A DNA stretch of 64,000 bases from Zizania palustris (lineage: Eukaryota; Streptophyta; Magnoliopsida; Poales; Poaceae): the NCBI GenBank assembly GCA_019279435.1, contig JAAALK010000286.1:26865931-26929930 (forward strand). Reading direction: 5' to 3'. Below the pieces are notes generated by a model. It had not been told where the DNA came from and made no database searches. It worked only from the letters and a program-made list of their open reading frames with translations. Both the position numbers and the translations under genes were made by a program. Positions 29,128 to 42,484 of the stretch are shown here, in pieces (the first letter of the stretch is position 1; each line of letters begins with the position of its first letter).

Positions 29128-31643
29128 CATGAAAGCCGTCTCCTCTACCACCACCTACACGACGCGGCCTGGCCTCCAGCCTCTCCCCGCGTCGAGGAAC
29201 TCTCAGTCTACCACCCTGCTGGTAGAACTGCTCCTGACCACCACGAGCTCTCTCTGCTCTCTCAACCGTCTTCCTCCTAAAGCAAAACTCCGCAAGATGC
29301 CCGTCTCTCTGACAGTACTCACAATGATAGGTGGGCTTCTTGGGATGTGGTTGAGGCTTGGGTTTTTGGGCTTAGTGGTGTTTGGTGTAGTATTCTTAGT
29401 GTGAGAGGGTCCAGCAAGAGAGTCAAGAGAAGTGTGGAGTTGTTTGGGCTTTGGAACCCAGATGGGCTTCTCGGGTGGAGCTTTGGGCTGTTCTTGGAAC
29501 ACTCCATCCTTGGGCTGACTAGCCTAGAAAGACTTAGTGGAGTGAGTCTTGGGGTATTTCTGTTCAGGAGTCATTTTACTCCACTCCACTGCCCGGCTAA
29601 TAGCACTCTCAAAGTCAACCTTAGTGTAGGTGTAGCCTACCCCAAACCCATCATGCCTCTTAAACTACTAGATCATCATGCCGAGTTGTGGCTCTCTGGC
29701 ACTGATCCAACTCAGGATTGAACGAAGGTAAAAGTTCTCATTTTGAACATCAGCTAGCTCCTCTCTCAAGGAAGCTAGAACCTCCACTTGAAACAAGCAG
29801 GTCTCACACTCTCTATCAACCTGGACATACTTTTCGGCTTTCTGCTTAAACAACTCCAATCTAAGAGACAGCTAGTTCTCACAGACAGTGGGTGGAACTG
29901 ATAGTGTCTCAAGCTCTAGCCTAGTCTGCGCCAGCTCATCTCTCACTCTCTCCAAATCACCCAAATGCTCATTGCCCTTGGCTTTCAGCTAAGCTAAACT
30001 AGCTAGATGAGATGGGCAATCAACACAGGGCATGACGACAGTGGCTTGAGCATCTTTCAGCTCCAGCTGAGCGCTCTCAAGATCAGTGGCCAAAGAGTCC
30101 ATCTCATCAACCCTTTTTGTGTACCTGGACTTCAGAGTCGATAGGTCACACAGAAGCACCTCACACTTTGGGCACTCACTGCTATCACCCAAGCATGGGG
30201 AAGAAGATAGGCTCTCAATTCTGTTGTTGGCCACGGCAAGCTCACTCTCCAATTCATCTATCCTCTTCTTAGCCCCTCTAAGCAGTTTTTCCCGATATTT
30301 TAACTCCTAACGATTGCTTTCAATTAAATCAACAATTTCATGTTCGTAAGATGATACCTTTTCATTATCGTCATCATCGGAGTCATCGGAGGAGCCCTTC
30401 TCTTCCTTATCCCCAAGAGCCATTGAGCAAAAGCTCTTGCGGGATCTTCGGCGTTGATGTGAACGGCTCTTCGGTCTGTCCCCGAAAGCCATGAAGCATA
30501 GGGTCGCCGGATCGTCCTTGTCCTTCCCCTTCCTGATGACAATCTCCTCATCGCTTGAGCTCGATGAAGAGGAAGAAGACGTGGACTGCTTTGAGTAGCT
30601 CTTCTCCATCTCGGCGAAGAAGGCCTTGTCGCGCTTCTTGTTCTCTCGCCGGTAGTCCTTCAGGGCCTTTCTGAAGAATATGGTCTTTGGCTTGCCCTTG
30701 TTGAAGGAGGAGCTGTCGTGCTTGCCGGAGTCGTGGAAGCCACCACCGGCACCCTTCTTGTGACCATTGCACTTGGGGCAGTCGGTGATGAAGTGCCCTG
30801 GGTCACCACACTCAAAGCACCCGGATTTAGTGCCGTATCTTTTGAACATTCTCTTGTCATAAACACGATGCACCCGGTTGTTAAAGAGACACAGGTCATC
30901 ATCTCCTAACGACTCGAGCTGGTTCTCAGTGATAGACACCAAGGAGAACCCAACACAGCTAACAGAGGAGGGGTCAGTAGATGGTGTAGCAAGGGCCAGG
31001 GACTTTGATCCAGAGCCAGTGAGATTTGATCTCAAGTGGGTATCAACTTCAGTGGACTTCAACTTGCTAAACAACTCAGAAATGGTCAAGGTATCATAAG
31101 ATGTGATCTCAATGATAGAGGATACCTTGATCTCCCAGATCTTAGGGTCCACGGTATGGAGAACCTTGAGCGCCTGCTCATGATCTGAGACTAACTGAAC
31201 ACCCTCAGCCTTGTTGTCCCAAAGCTTGTTTATGATCGATTGAAAATGACCAAACAACGCTTCAATAGATTCACCCGGCTTTTGTGTGAAATTCTCATAT
31301 GCACGTCGGTAGGTCTGATAGACCTGACCTTGACCTGGGCTGTCCCCTCATGATGTTCCTAGAGGGTAGCCCTGATCTCTATTGTAGTGGAGAGATGGCT
31401 CACACGCTCAAATTCAGTGGGACCTAATCCAGAAAACAAAATATTCACCGCTTTGTTGTTGTTCTGATGCTGGGCGATAATATCAGGAGAATTACGCTCA
31501 GCAGCAGGCAACACTGTGAAAGTAGCATGAATACAAATGTCCCAGATATCCGAGCTTTGGCTCATGAGATAGGATTGCATGCGAGTCTTCCAATAATTGT
31601 AGACATAAGCTTCCAAGGACGGGACCTTTCCAGGAGAGGTCCT
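29128..31643 (-). pseudogene. gag: Ty1-2 gag, broken
   Basis: The order is the same as in Ty1-1: SLEAYVYNYWKTRMQSYLM, then a CCHC knuckle CFECGDPGHFITDCPK, the Ser-rich stretch, the coiled coil and the start of the Gly/Arg tail. The start codon reads AGG (31641-31643 complement) in place of ATG. Stops occur at about 31359 and 30305-30307 (CAG to TAG, a C-to-T change as expected from methylated-cytosine decay), with a frameshift between 31359 and 31257. The second knuckle lies at about 29320. The gene is dead. Confidence 0.85.
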
Positions 31644-31694
31644 GATCACTACTGGGTTTTAGAACCGGTTAAGGTATGGAAAAACCCTAACCAG

Positions 31695-31706
31695 GCTCTG
31701 ATACCA
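31695..31706 (-). other. Ty1-2 primer binding site
   Basis: TGGTATCAGAGC on the minus strand, two bases from the LTR. Confidence 0.88.
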
Positions 31707-31708
31707 CT

Positions 31709-34158
31709 TGTAGGACCGAAAGTAGCGACCAGAGGGGCGTGAATGGGCGCCTAAAAAATTCTTTCGAATCAATGGTCTGCTCCCAACACCCAACGCACCT
31801 CAAAAGACTTAGCAGCAAAATGTAAATAGATCGTCAAAACCTAGAAGTATCTAGCCTACAAACGACTGGTGTCCTAGAGAAAGAAACACCAATACAGTGC
31901 TAATAGGAAGAATAACAAAAGCATTTAGAACTTGGGCAGATCAATGTTCACAGAGATAAATCAGCACATCAGTTTTTCTAAGCGTATGTAAAACGAGAAG
32001 GGTTACTGTTCTGAGTTGTCTCCTGAATGGTACTTGACGAAGCCTGCTTTGCAGTGTTGAAGCCTGCTTCGAAGTACGTAGTGTCAAAGCCTACAGTGGA
32101 TGAGCCGAAGCCTGCTTTGAAGTTGTCTTGTGAAGGCTGTTGACGTGTGTTGTAAACTGCGAAACCTGCTTCAGTACGAAGTAGCTTCGAAAAAGAACAA
32201 TAAGAAATATTCGAACAGTACTTCTGAGAAAAACAGAGACTCCGAAACACAGCCTTCAAAACCTTCCAAGCCTGCTGAGCTAAAGACACCGAAGTAGCAC
32301 ACTTCAAAACAAAGCCAGTACTTCGAACGACTCAACAAAGCAAGGACTCCGTACCGTACAACACTCACTGTCCGAAATGCCTAAGCCAACAAAAATTCGA
32401 AGTCTGCAACACGTAGCTATGCGGCTACCTTCGCAGATGGCTTCACACAAAACAACAACAAAGTCTACAGAAAACCAGGGCTAGCGATTACAGTCACACA
32501 CACTTCGAATCCGAAGTCTGCAGGAAAATTATGTACGATCAAAAAATGCTTCGCAAGAGACAACACGCAGGAAACACGTGTGAGACTTCAGAGAAGGTAG
32601 TGCGAGGCTACGCCACACCGAAGATACTCCGTACGTTGTATTGTCTTCGGATGGCAGCACACTTCACAAATCAAACATCGAACAAAAACAAACTTATCTA
32701 CTCCGAATAGACAAAGCCAAAGCAGTTCAGAGGAGGACTTCGAAGACAAAGTAAACCAACACCCTTCGAACTGAGTCTAGCTTCGAATCATATATCTCAA
32801 GCAATAAACAGCGAAACTAAACACAGCACCAGCAGGGCTTTACATGTAGTACTTCGTTTGCGGAGCAAAAAGTAGTTCGAAGCCTGTAGCGAAGCTTACA
32901 CAGAAAAATCACAAAGGCTCTGTAAAATCTTGTATTCCGGAGTACCTTCACAATGCTAGCTTCGGACCGGAGTTCACAAAAACTGAGGTCAGGAATCAAA
33001 GTATGCTTCGAAATAGGATACTTCGAAGCCTACATAATAACCATCGAAGTCTAGCAATTTCACGCTGTGAGACCCACGCCAGTGATTTTACAGAAGGACT
33101 TGAGTGTAGAGCTCTTGATCAGAACGCCATACTAAGAAATACAATAGAATACATTCTTCCAGACGGCTGACAAGAGCCTAGATCGGCCAGTCCAAAGACT
33201 GCAGGATACAACTACATAGGCATCATAGATTCAAACAAAAATTACTCGAAGAAAGGACGCAGCAGAACAACAAAAACAAATAAAATACTCCCAGTGCACA
33301 GATCTCAGCCTAAAAACCCCGCATGCAAAAGCACGACGAAAGCACGCAAATCGAGATGAATAAAAACAGCTTCACACTTGGACGTTCTGTGAATCGGAGA
33401 GCAAAAACTCACGAGGTGGAAGAACTCATGATGAACACAAGCACAGAATGCGGCGGCGCTCTCACGGGAGGAAACAAGACAAAGCGAAAAGTGGCCCAAA
33501 CTTTAGTGCTAGATTAAAGTGAATTATAGAATGGGTAACCTAACCCTAGGGATTGGGGCCCTATTTATAGGCAGCCCAATAGCCTAGGAATATTCCACCA
33601 GACCCTTAGGGTTTTTTACAGACGCTGAAATAAAAGGAAAAGACCAAACTGCCCTTAGGATATTTTTACAGACTCGATTGACTGACTGTGGGACTAAGGA
33701 CAAAATAGTAAACTCCTATTTATAGATGACTTATCCGGAAGCGGAGCTTTCGTAGCGACTACGGCTTCGCCTCTGAACAGTTTGATATGAGATTAGCGGT
33801 CGTTAGTTTTGCACCGAAACTGACAAAGCGTCCACCGACTTTGCACCAGGTACCTAGATTGGGCCGGCCCGATTCCGTAGCTCTCTCAGCCCGGCAATCA
33901 CTCGCCGCCCGTGTACCTGAGTCAATCCTGGTCAACATCCCATTAGATCATCTGCTGCTCCTAGCCCATGTACCTAGATTGGGCCAGCCCGACTTCACGG
34001 CCCCTCTGCCCGATAGTCGCTTGCTGCCCATGTACCTGAGTCACACGTGGCCCAGACGCAGTAGGTCTTCTCCTCTTTTCAGTACTCTTTGACTACCGTT
34101 GACAATGACTCATCACATCTAGAGCCATGAGGCCCACGCTCTTCAGCATGGCTCCTCA
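31709..34158 (-). repeat. Ty1-2 5' LTR
   Basis: It is 2450 bp, 460 bp longer than the Ty1-1 LTR, but shares both ends (TGAGGAGCCATGC and GGTCCTACA), the TATA context (33562-33569) and the duplicated block near 33850-34045. The central TTCGAA-rich part differs and is larger, so it is a related subfamily. An 8-bp inner hairpin (GAGCCATG and CATGGCTC) lies at its U3 end. Confidence 0.85.
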
Positions 34159-36010
34159 GGTGTTGTGTTTTTAGAACATGCATTACCCTTCTCCAGGTAT
34201 GGATGAGTTTGACATTTACACATGTCTAGACTTTGAGGCTCCCTCGTGGTGTACACCATGTATCATACGGTGCTAGACCACGTGTAGGTGGCATTATACC
34301 TCGACAGGTAGGGAGACCTCATCTTGCACCTGGATTGCATCATATAGGTGGACCTCGCACCTTGCATTATTCTAGTTTACCTGTGCGTAGATAATCTACT
34401 TTTAATGTGCATACTGCTCGTATCTCTCTGTGCTAGATGCCTCGTCATATTTTCACTCACCCTAGCACTGAGTGATCAAGGTTTTATCGTTTTGTGTAGG
34501 CGTTAGATCGAGGCTTGGAGGGCACGTGGATTATGGACTCCGGTTGTTCGCGCCATATGACCGGGAATCCAGCATGGTTCTCCAGCCTCACCACAACCAA
34601 GAAAAAGAAGCAAATCACCTTCGGCAACAACCAAAGAAGCAGAGTGAAACGTAAAGGTGTGGTAAGAATCAACTCAAATTTCACTCTCAGAAATGTGGCT
34701 TTGGTTGAAAATTTGGGATACAATTTGCTTTTTGTATCCTAGTTGCTTGATGAGGGCTTCGAAGTGCGATTTCATCGCGATACTTCGCAAGTACTCAATT
34801 TTGTTGGTGTTTTGGTTTGTAAGATCTTTACAGTTGGGAGAGTTTTTAGAGCTGATTTTTCTAAGTCATCTAGTTCTTCTCACTGCTTAGTTGCCAATTC
34901 GACTTCTAAGCTTTGGAAGTGGCGTAAGAGACTAGAGCATATGAGCTTTGAGTTGCTCTCTCATTTTTGTGTCCTAGGTCTGATCCGAGGATTGCCCAAG
35001 CTCAAATTTGAGAGGAATTAGTTTGTGCTCCCTGTCAACATGAGAAAATGATTGCCGCCTCACACTCACCAGTCACTATGGTGGTAACTGAACAACCTGG
35101 AGAGCTTCTCCATATGGATATTGTACGTCCTTATCGGGTTAGTTCTTTAAGTGGCAAATTGTATGTTCTTGTCATTGTCGACGATTTCTATGGCTACTCT
35201 TGGGTCTTCTTTTTAGCTAGCAAGGATGAAGTGTTTTCACACTTTCAGAGCTTAGCTATGAGACTTTTCACTGAACTCCTTGGTGCGTTGAAATTCATTA
35301 GAAGTGATAATGGCACTGAGTTCAACAACAGTCTCTTTGTTGACTTTTGCATGGAGCATGACATAGAACATCAACTCTCTGCTCCGCGGGTTCCTCAACA
35401 GAGTGGTGTTGTTGAGAGAAAGAACCACACTTTGGTTGAGATGGCTAGGATGATGCTCGATGAGAACACGACTCCTAGAAAATTTTGGGCTGAGGCCATG
35501 AAAACTGCTTGTTACATCTCAAACCGAATTTTCCTGTGCTCAATTTTGAATTTGACTTCATATGAGCTGCGTTTTGGGAGACAACCTAAAGTTACTCATC
35601 TTCGAGTATTTGGTTGTTGATGCTTTATCCTAAAATGTGGAAATTTTGACAAATTTGAGTGGCGTTTTTCTGACGGTATCTTTTTGTGCTACACTACCCA
35701 TTGTCATTCTTATCATGTTTTCAATTTGGAAACTAACATTGTAATCGAGTCATGTGATGTGACTTTTGATGAATCAACCCCCTATGTTAGTTCTTTTGAA
35801 TAGGCAAGTGAACACGATATGGATCAAACAGTCTTTGAAGATGAAGATCCCAAAGACTTCGAGGATGATCCCCTACTACCCTCGACATCAACCCCCGAAG
35901 CCGACCCTGCTTCGACCACTTCAGCAAGAGGCCCCGAAGCTACAACCTCAACATCGGTCATCTTCGACCATTCACCAGCACAAGTTGATGGGGAGACTGC
36001 ATCACGCTGA
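34159..36010 (+). pseudogene. PR-INT: Ty1-3 gag tail, protease and integrase, broken
   Basis: The first 340 bases read as a degraded basic gag tail (LRLPRGVHHVSYGARPRVGG in one frame). From 34515 the protease motif WIMDSGCSRHMTG is clear. TAG codons at 34740-34742 and 35019-35021 and a frameshift follow. The integrase core is open at 35048-35620: LLHMDIVRPYRV, FIRSDNGTEFNNS and QQSGVVERKNHTLVEMAR supply D-D-E. After a TGA the FGC region and an acidic linker follow up to 36010. Confidence 0.85.
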
Positions 36011-36700
36011 GAGGCTCCTCATAACATCCAAAGGATACATCCTCCAAAGTAGATCATTAGTGATCTTGATTAAAGGGTAACACGTTCTCATGCTCATTTC
36101 ATTGATTCAGCTTTTGTTGCTTCTTTTGAGCCCTTAGATGTGATTCATGCACTTTCTGATTCTAGTTGGATTAATGCCATGCATGAAGAACTTGAAAATT
36201 TTGAGAGAAACCAAGTCTAGACTTTAGTTGATCCTCCACCTAATGTTCATTTTATTGGAACTAAATGGATTTTCAAAAACAAACAAGGGGAGGATTGGTC
36301 TGTAGTTAGAAACAAAGCTAGACATGTGGTGCAGGTTTATTCTCAGTTAGAAGGGATTGATTTTACAGAAAATTTTGCACCTGTTACACATCTTCAGGTC
36401 ATTAGAATTCTACTTGCATTTGCGGCATCCCGTGGTTTCAAACTTTATCAAATGGATGTCAAAAGTGCTTTTCTTAATGGTTTCATAGGTGAAGACGTTT
36501 ATGTAAAACAACCCCCCTAATTTTGAAAACCCAAAATACCCACATAAAGTCCATAAACTTCATAAGTCTCTTTATGGACTCAAGCAGGCCGCTCGGGCTT
36601 GGTATGACAGACTTAAGTCTTTTCTGCTTAAGCGAGGGTATTTGATGGGATCAGTAGATAAAACCCTTTTCACTCTCAAGCATGGCAAAGATTTCCTCCT
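36011..36700 (+). pseudogene. RT: Ty1-3 reverse transcriptase, cut before the active site
   Basis: The reading is SSWINAMHEELENFERN, GTKWIFKNKQGEDWS, then IDFTENFAPVTHLQVIRILL, MDVKSAFLNGFIGEDVYVKQ, a stop near 36518, SLYGLKQAARAWYDRLKS and SVDKTLFTLKHGKDFLL. The next residues in Ty1-1 are the YVDD box, but here the Ty1-4 LTR begins at 36701. The active site is therefore missing. Confidence 0.85.
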
Positions 36701-37890
36701 GTGGGACCGAAAGTAGCTACCATAGGGGGTGAATGGGCGCATAAATTTTTTTTCAAAGCAATGGCCTTCTCCCAACACCCAATGCACCTCAACAGATAGT
36801 CAATGGAAATAAACAGATCACAAACAGTGAAAACAATCTAGCCTAAAAAACCGGTCTCCTAATCGAAGAGACACCAACAGAGTGTTCAAAGGAAGATCAA
36901 TAGTTCATTAAACTCATAGGCATTTAAAGAAATTCAATTCAAGTGCACGCAAAACGAGATGAAAGCTTACTGTTCAAAAGTTGTCTGTAGTACAATACTT
37001 GTCGAAGCCTATACCGGAGCCTGAACACCTCTGCTTCGAAGCTTGCTTCGTCGAAGGCAGAGCAAAGCCTCAGTAAAGCCTAAGCTTTGAACAACATGGC
37101 TCCGAAGCCTGCTTCGACCAGGTGCTGGCGAAGCCTCACTTCGTACAGAACTTTGTCACAGCGAACCAGCAGCGAAGCCTGAGCTTCGAACAGCTTGGAT
37201 CCGAATCCCACGAGGAGCCCAACACAGTGCCACGTGTCAACAGACGGAGCTTGTCTCTACATGGGACACCACATCTTGTGCTTTGGCACTACCGGAGTCC
37301 ACGCACCTGACTTCGAACTGAGTGGCTCCGAAGCCCATCCTGCTGCGCGGGACTTCAACAAAACTTCTGCAAAGCGTGCCATGCATACAACCCAACCGAA
37401 GCACTCAAGACTTGTCACTGCTGCGTTAGGTTGCTAGCGCCGCCTCATGTAGATCACCATGCAAAGGAAAACAGGGGCATCAAATCCCGTGTTCAATTTC
37501 GCCTGCGCATGCGTGCAACGGAGATTCGCGAATACAGAGAACAATCGATGGCCGGTGGTGGAGAAACACGACGATTGAAATCACAGGCAGTGAGATTTCT
37601 TCTATGATGAACAGAAGAACAAAGAACTGGTGGTGGCGGTGGAAAGACAGCGGAAAGGAGAATGAACTCTGATTTTGCATTAAAGTGAGTTAGACGTAAC
37701 CCTAGGGGATTTGGGCCTATTAATAGGCACCCCGATGAAAAGGCAAAAGAAAGATTTACCCCTAGGGTAAATTACACGCGGCCCAGACACGGCAGGTCTC
37801 GTCTTCTCTTCATCTTATCTTTGACTTCCGTTGACAATCACTCATCACTTCTAGAACCATGAGACCCATGATCTTCATTGTGGCTCCTCA
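36701..37890 (-). repeat. Ty1-4 3' LTR
   Basis: It ends next to the polypurine tract (37891 onward). On the minus strand it begins TGAGGAGCCACAATG. Compared with the 5' LTR it lacks the part after GGGTAAATTACAC (about 37778); the duplicated GC-rich block of other LTRs is mostly gone. It abuts Ty1-3 RT at 36700. Confidence 0.82.
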
Positions 37891-37919
37891 ATCTCCCCCT
37901 TGATGAGTGCATTGTCAAC
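37830..37919 (-). other. Two-layer inverted repeat over the Ty1-4 PPT/LTR junction
   Basis: The outer arms are GTTGACAATCACTCATCA (37830-37847) and TGATGAGTGCATTGTCAAC (37901-37919), with one bulge. The inner pairing is weaker than in Ty1-1: on the minus strand GAGCCA pairs with TGGTTC, including one G-U. Confidence 0.65.
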
Positions 37920-39287
37920 GCCCTCTTTATCATCTCTTTAGAACCTGCAAACACATGTGGAAACACGAAAACAAAACACAGGAAAATAGAAAGAAGAAAA
38001 TAAAATAAAAGGTTTAACCCTAATGACCAAAAGCCGAACAAAAACTAGAAAACAGTCATTGTGATTAAACAAAAATAAAAACTCAAACGAGTGCAATCTC
38101 AGAATTATCAACACGGATATCCAAAGAGTAAGGGTAAAAGAGACTAAAACTCCCCCTGAACCAAATCCCAAAGAAAGCCAAAACTCCCCCTAAACTCTTC
38201 TAAAAGATAAAGTCACCCAAAATTTCTCCCACTTATTGACAATTGGACTCATCAAGTGAGACTAAATGCACTCAAAAGAAACACAAACTAAAACTCCCCC
38301 TAAAATGCAACTCCCCCTCAAAATATGCAATGAATGCAACTACGGTGCAAGTGGAGTGTAAAAAGCATGCTTCTCAGATATGATTGACTGTAGTTACACC
38401 ATCTAGCTAGTATAGCAAAAGAAATATTATCTAAGACACTTGGCATGATCAATGCAATAGATGATATCCAAAGAAAGTCATTAGCACACATTTTTAGATT
38501 TTAGAAAATAAAAGCATCACCACATTTTCTAGTTGACAAGTAAGGTAAAACATGAGATGCAAAGGCTAGCTGATATCTACCAGGATAAGCATTGTCCAGA
38601 ACAAAGTTCTTTAGCAAACTTGTTATCTTTTAACTTTCAAGATTTTTCTTTTCCTTTTTCATTTTTTGCCAGGGGTTATTTACATGTCAACCTTATCCTA
38701 ACCGACCAAGTCAAGCCTAGGCCAGAACTGGACCATTAGAAGCTTAATACATTGGTCTTAGCATACATTACACTGTCCTAGTTCATACCATAGTGCTATT
38801 GTAAGCAGTCTAGAATAATGCAATGCGACAAAGAAAACCCACCTGGATCTTTTCAATTATGCATAAAAAAGGCATGGATTTTTCATCTTTCTGATTATTT
38901 ATCATTTTATAGCACATTTTACATGTTAAAGCATATAGATGTCCAAGTTGCATATCTGCATCTAAGTAAGGAACTAGCTACTGGGCATGTAAAAGATAGC
39001 GAAAGCATTCAGCCTACACATGCGAGTTACCAGAAGCAATGGTGATCATTTTTCAATTTTAAAGCATAAAAGCCATGCATATGACAGATATCAGACATAT
39101 CATGTGAACTAAAGAAAAGCATGATCATCGACAGGTATTCAAAAGCATATACTAGCTAGAACAAGTAAAGCAGATCAATCATATAACAGAAGCAAGCTCA
39201 AAGTGTGATATGTGAATATGCATGATATGAACTCACACAAAAAGACTCAATAAAAGAGTAAAGAAGAAAGAAAAGACTCAAAATATC
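37891..39287 (-). other. Ty1-4 non-coding tail with repeated PPTs and conserved block
   Basis: AGGGGGAG-like motifs on the minus strand recur near 37893, 38150, 38188, 38297 and 38318. The 38668-38854 block matches Ty1-1, Ty1-5 and Ty1-6. No ORF of note. Confidence 0.68.
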
Positions 39288-40920
39288 CTAGAAAGGATAC
39301 ACAACTCCCAAATCCCCTCGCAAACGCTCAAATGTAGACTGATCTAGTGGTTTGGTGAGAATGTCAGCCAACTGATGATGGGTATCAACATGAACAAGGT
39401 CAATGACACCTTTCTCATATTGATCCCTTAGAAAGTGAAAGCGCACATCAATATGATTGGTTTTTGAATGAAGACATGGGTTTTTCCCTACACTTATCGT
39501 GCTGGTGCTATCACAAAACAAAGGTACACTGGCAGGGAAGAACAACCCAAAATCTCTCAAAGTGGAAATCATCCAAACCAACTTTGAGCAGAAGCTAGTA
39601 GCGGCTACATACTTAGCCTCTGTGGTAGAAAGCATAACTCTAGATTGTTTTCGAGAACACCAAGAAACAAGTGAAGAACCGAGAAACTAGCAAGTACTGG
39701 AACTCGACTTGCGATCCAGCTGGCACCGACCAAAATCAGCGTCGGAAAATCCAGATAACTCAAGAGACGATGATAATGATAGTAAAGACCCAGATCATGT
39801 GCATAGGTAAGGTACCTGAAAATGCGCTTGACAGCCTACCGATGAGATGCACGTGGTGAAGACTGGAAACGTGCACACAATCCCACGACGAACTGAATGT
39901 CCGGTCTCATCACAGCTAGGTAAAGCAGCGATCCGATCATCCCTCGATACTCTCTCTCGTTGACCTTGACGCTGCTCTCATCCTTGTCCAAGCCCCCAGA
40001 TGTACCCATTGGGGTCATCTGAGGCTTTAGCTCTCCACCAAAGTCAAACTTCTTCAACATGTCCCGCGTGGACTTTCTCTAGTGGATGAAGATGCCGTCT
40101 TTGGTCTGCTTGATCTAGAGCCCTAGAAAGTACTTGAGCTCACCCATAAGGCTCATCTCAAACTCGCTGTGCATCTGCTCAGAAAATTTGGACAAAAGCT
40201 CATTAGTAGAACCACCAAAAATAATGTCGTCCAAATAAATTTGAGCAATCAAGAAGTCTGAGCCAACTCTGAGCAAGAAAACAGTCTTGTCCACAGAACC
40301 CATCACAAAGCCACTCCTCAACAAAAAATGCTTTAGACGATCATACCAAGCCCTGGGGGCTTGCTTCAGACCATATAAAGATTTCTGCAACTTGAAAACA
40401 TGTCGAGGAAACTTAGGGTTCTCCAAACCAGGGGGCTACCTAACATAGACCTCCTCCTCTATGTACCCATTCAGAAAAGCACTCTTGATATCCATTTGAA
40501 AAAGCTTAAAACCTTTAGAAGCAGCGAATGCCAAAAGTATGCGAATGGACTCAAGACGGGCAACCGGGGCGAAAGTCTCCTCAAAATCAATATCCTCTTT
40601 CTAGCAAAAACCCTGGGAAACTAATCGAGCATTGTTGCGCACCACAACCCCATCTTCACCTTGCTTATTCTTAAACACCCACTTGGTGCCTATGGGGTTG
40701 CATCCAGGTGGCAGCTCAACTAGTGTCCAAACCTGATTGCAAACAAAGTTCTCAAGCTCTTCTTGCATGGCATTAATCCATTTTGCATCAGAAAAAGCGT
40801 GAGCAACATCTTTGTTCTCAAAAGTGGCGACAAACACAGACTCAACAAAAACAACGAGAGAGCTAATAGAAGAATGCAAGGATCTCGAAGTGAGATCTCC
40901 GATGATGAGCTCTAAGGGGT
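39288..40920 (-). pseudogene. RT-RH: Ty1-4 pol: RT and RNase H, broken
   Basis: RT pieces read AKWINAMQEELENFVCN, FKLQKSLYGLKQAPRAWYDR and IYLDDIIFGGSTN (about 40215-40250), so the YVDD box reads YLDD. GELKYFLGL is followed by a TAG. RNase H reads CDSTSTISVGKNPCLHSKTN and HHQLADILTKPL, ending GDLGVVYPF at 39288. At least six stops or frameshifts lie between 39635 and 40880. Confidence 0.85.
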
Positions 40921-42484
40921 GATCACACTAAACTGCTCGGGATCCTAGGTGATCAGATCTCACCTCACCGGAGACAGCAGCTCGCACCTCCGGACTCGAC
41001 TGAGGGGGCTCGATCAAAGTGGAAGAAGTGATGAGAGGTCCGCCCTCATCCTCAATCGAAGTCTTAGAAGGTGTGGGGTATGTAGGCTGTGCAGAAGGCC
41101 CACCCTCATCAACAGCAAGAGCGTCATCATCTTCCTCGAAGATGGACTCTCCAAGCTCATCATCTCCAGAAATCTCAAAAGAAGGAGTTAGTGAGGGCAT
41201 GGACTCATCAAAAGAAACCTCGCAAGTCTCGACAAGCTGCTGGGAGTTGAGGTTCCAAACACGAAAACCTCGAGAATGCAAAGCATAACAAAGAAAGACT
41301 CCATCCCAGCAACGAGACACAAACTTGTCCAAAGGGCCTCCCTTCTTGAGCACAAAGCACTTGCAGCCAAACACCCGCAAGTGACTCGCCTTGGGCTGTC
41401 TGCCAAACTACAACTCGTATGAAGTCTTACCTAGGTAAGCTCTAAGAAAAATGTATTTGTCCAGATAGCAAGCCGTGTTCATGGCTTCAGCCCAAAAATG
41501 CCTAGGAGTCCTATGCTCATTGAGCATCGTCTTGGCCATCTCGACCAGCGTGGGGTTCTTTCGTTCCACAACGCCGTTCTGTCGGAGAGTGTAAGGAGCA
41601 AAAAACTGGTGCTCAAGACCATGATCACTGCAGAAGCTAATGAACTATGAGAGTTCTTGAACTCAGAGTCGTTGTCAGAGTGAATTGCTCGCATCTAACC
41701 ATTGTTCTCATACTTCAACTTCAAAATCAGGTCATCAACAAACTGAAAAGCCTCATCCTTAGACTCCAGAAAGAAAACCCATGAGAATCGAGAAAAGTCG
41801 TCAACTATCACAAGTGCGTACCACTTCCCACCGACTGAGCGTACCCGACCTGGACCAACAGTATCCATGTGTAACAACTCTCCCGAGTACGAAGTCATCA
41901 CCTGAGTCAAAGGTGCGTGAGAAGCGGCAATCATTTTCCCATGACGACAGGGATGGCAAACTAGATCCTTCTCCATCTTAAGCTTGGGCAATCCTCGGAT
42001 GAGGTCCATAGAGCTCAATCTGACTAGCAGATCAAAACTCAAATGACCTAACCTCCTATGCCACTTCTAGAGCTCAGAGGAGGATCCAACAATCAAAAAG
42101 CAAGAAGGGCCAAAAGAACTAGAGAAATAAATCTGAAAAACCTTACTGAAGGGTAAGATCTAGCAAACCAAAGATCCTCTAGAATCAACAACAGAAGACA
42201 TGCCCTTCTTAAAACGAACCTCTAAACCATCCTCAAGAAGTTGCGAAACAGAGACTAGATTAAAACTCAAGTTTCCAACCAAAGCAAAATTCTTCAAAGA
42301 GAAATGATCAGAGATTTTAATTTAGCCAATGTCGTGTACCTTACCTTGACCACTGTTCCTGAAAGTGATGTACTCTTTGAGCTAGGAAAGTGAGGCTGGA
42401 GAACCATCTGCGATGTCCCGTCATGTGGTGAGAGCATCCTGAATCCATGATCCACACGTCCTCCAGTCCTCGATCTTGCATGAT
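40921..42484 (-). pseudogene. PR-INT: Ty1-4 pol: protease and integrase, broken
   Basis: Pol opens in the -1 frame relative to gag, overlapping the gag stop; an ATG lies just after that stop. The protease motif WIMDSG is present near 42450, followed by a frameshift. The integrase zinc domain (CHPCRHGK) and core (LLHMDTVGP, then AIHSDNDSEFKNS) are visible. In the second motif RSDNG has become HSDND. The Glu motif lies in a shifted frame near 41570. The region from 41380 to 40928 is open and ends with an acidic linker. Confidence 0.82.

Larger units (their letters stand above)
29128..34158 (-). mobile_element. Ty1-2: Sirevirus-like copia, 5' LTR and gag only, truncated
   Basis: The 5' LTR (31709-34158), the primer site and most of gag are present, but everything downstream of about the last sixth of gag is missing at 29128. 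The sequence is close to Ty1-1. No target duplication can be found because the other end is lost. On its outer side it abuts Ty1-3 at 34159. Confidence 0.85.
34159..36700 (+). mobile_element. Ty1-3: internal copia fragment
   Basis: This is a copia-type gag tail, protease, integrase and RT segment on the plus strand with no LTR. It is bounded on the left by the Ty1-2 LTR and on the right by the Ty1-4 LTR. The pol resembles Ty1-1 but is clearly diverged and has many stops. It may be the oldest copia piece here. Confidence 0.82.

Noticed and set aside
28941..29154. Two minus-strand ORFs rich in His, Thr and Met
   Set aside because: They are translations of the 21-bp minisatellite.
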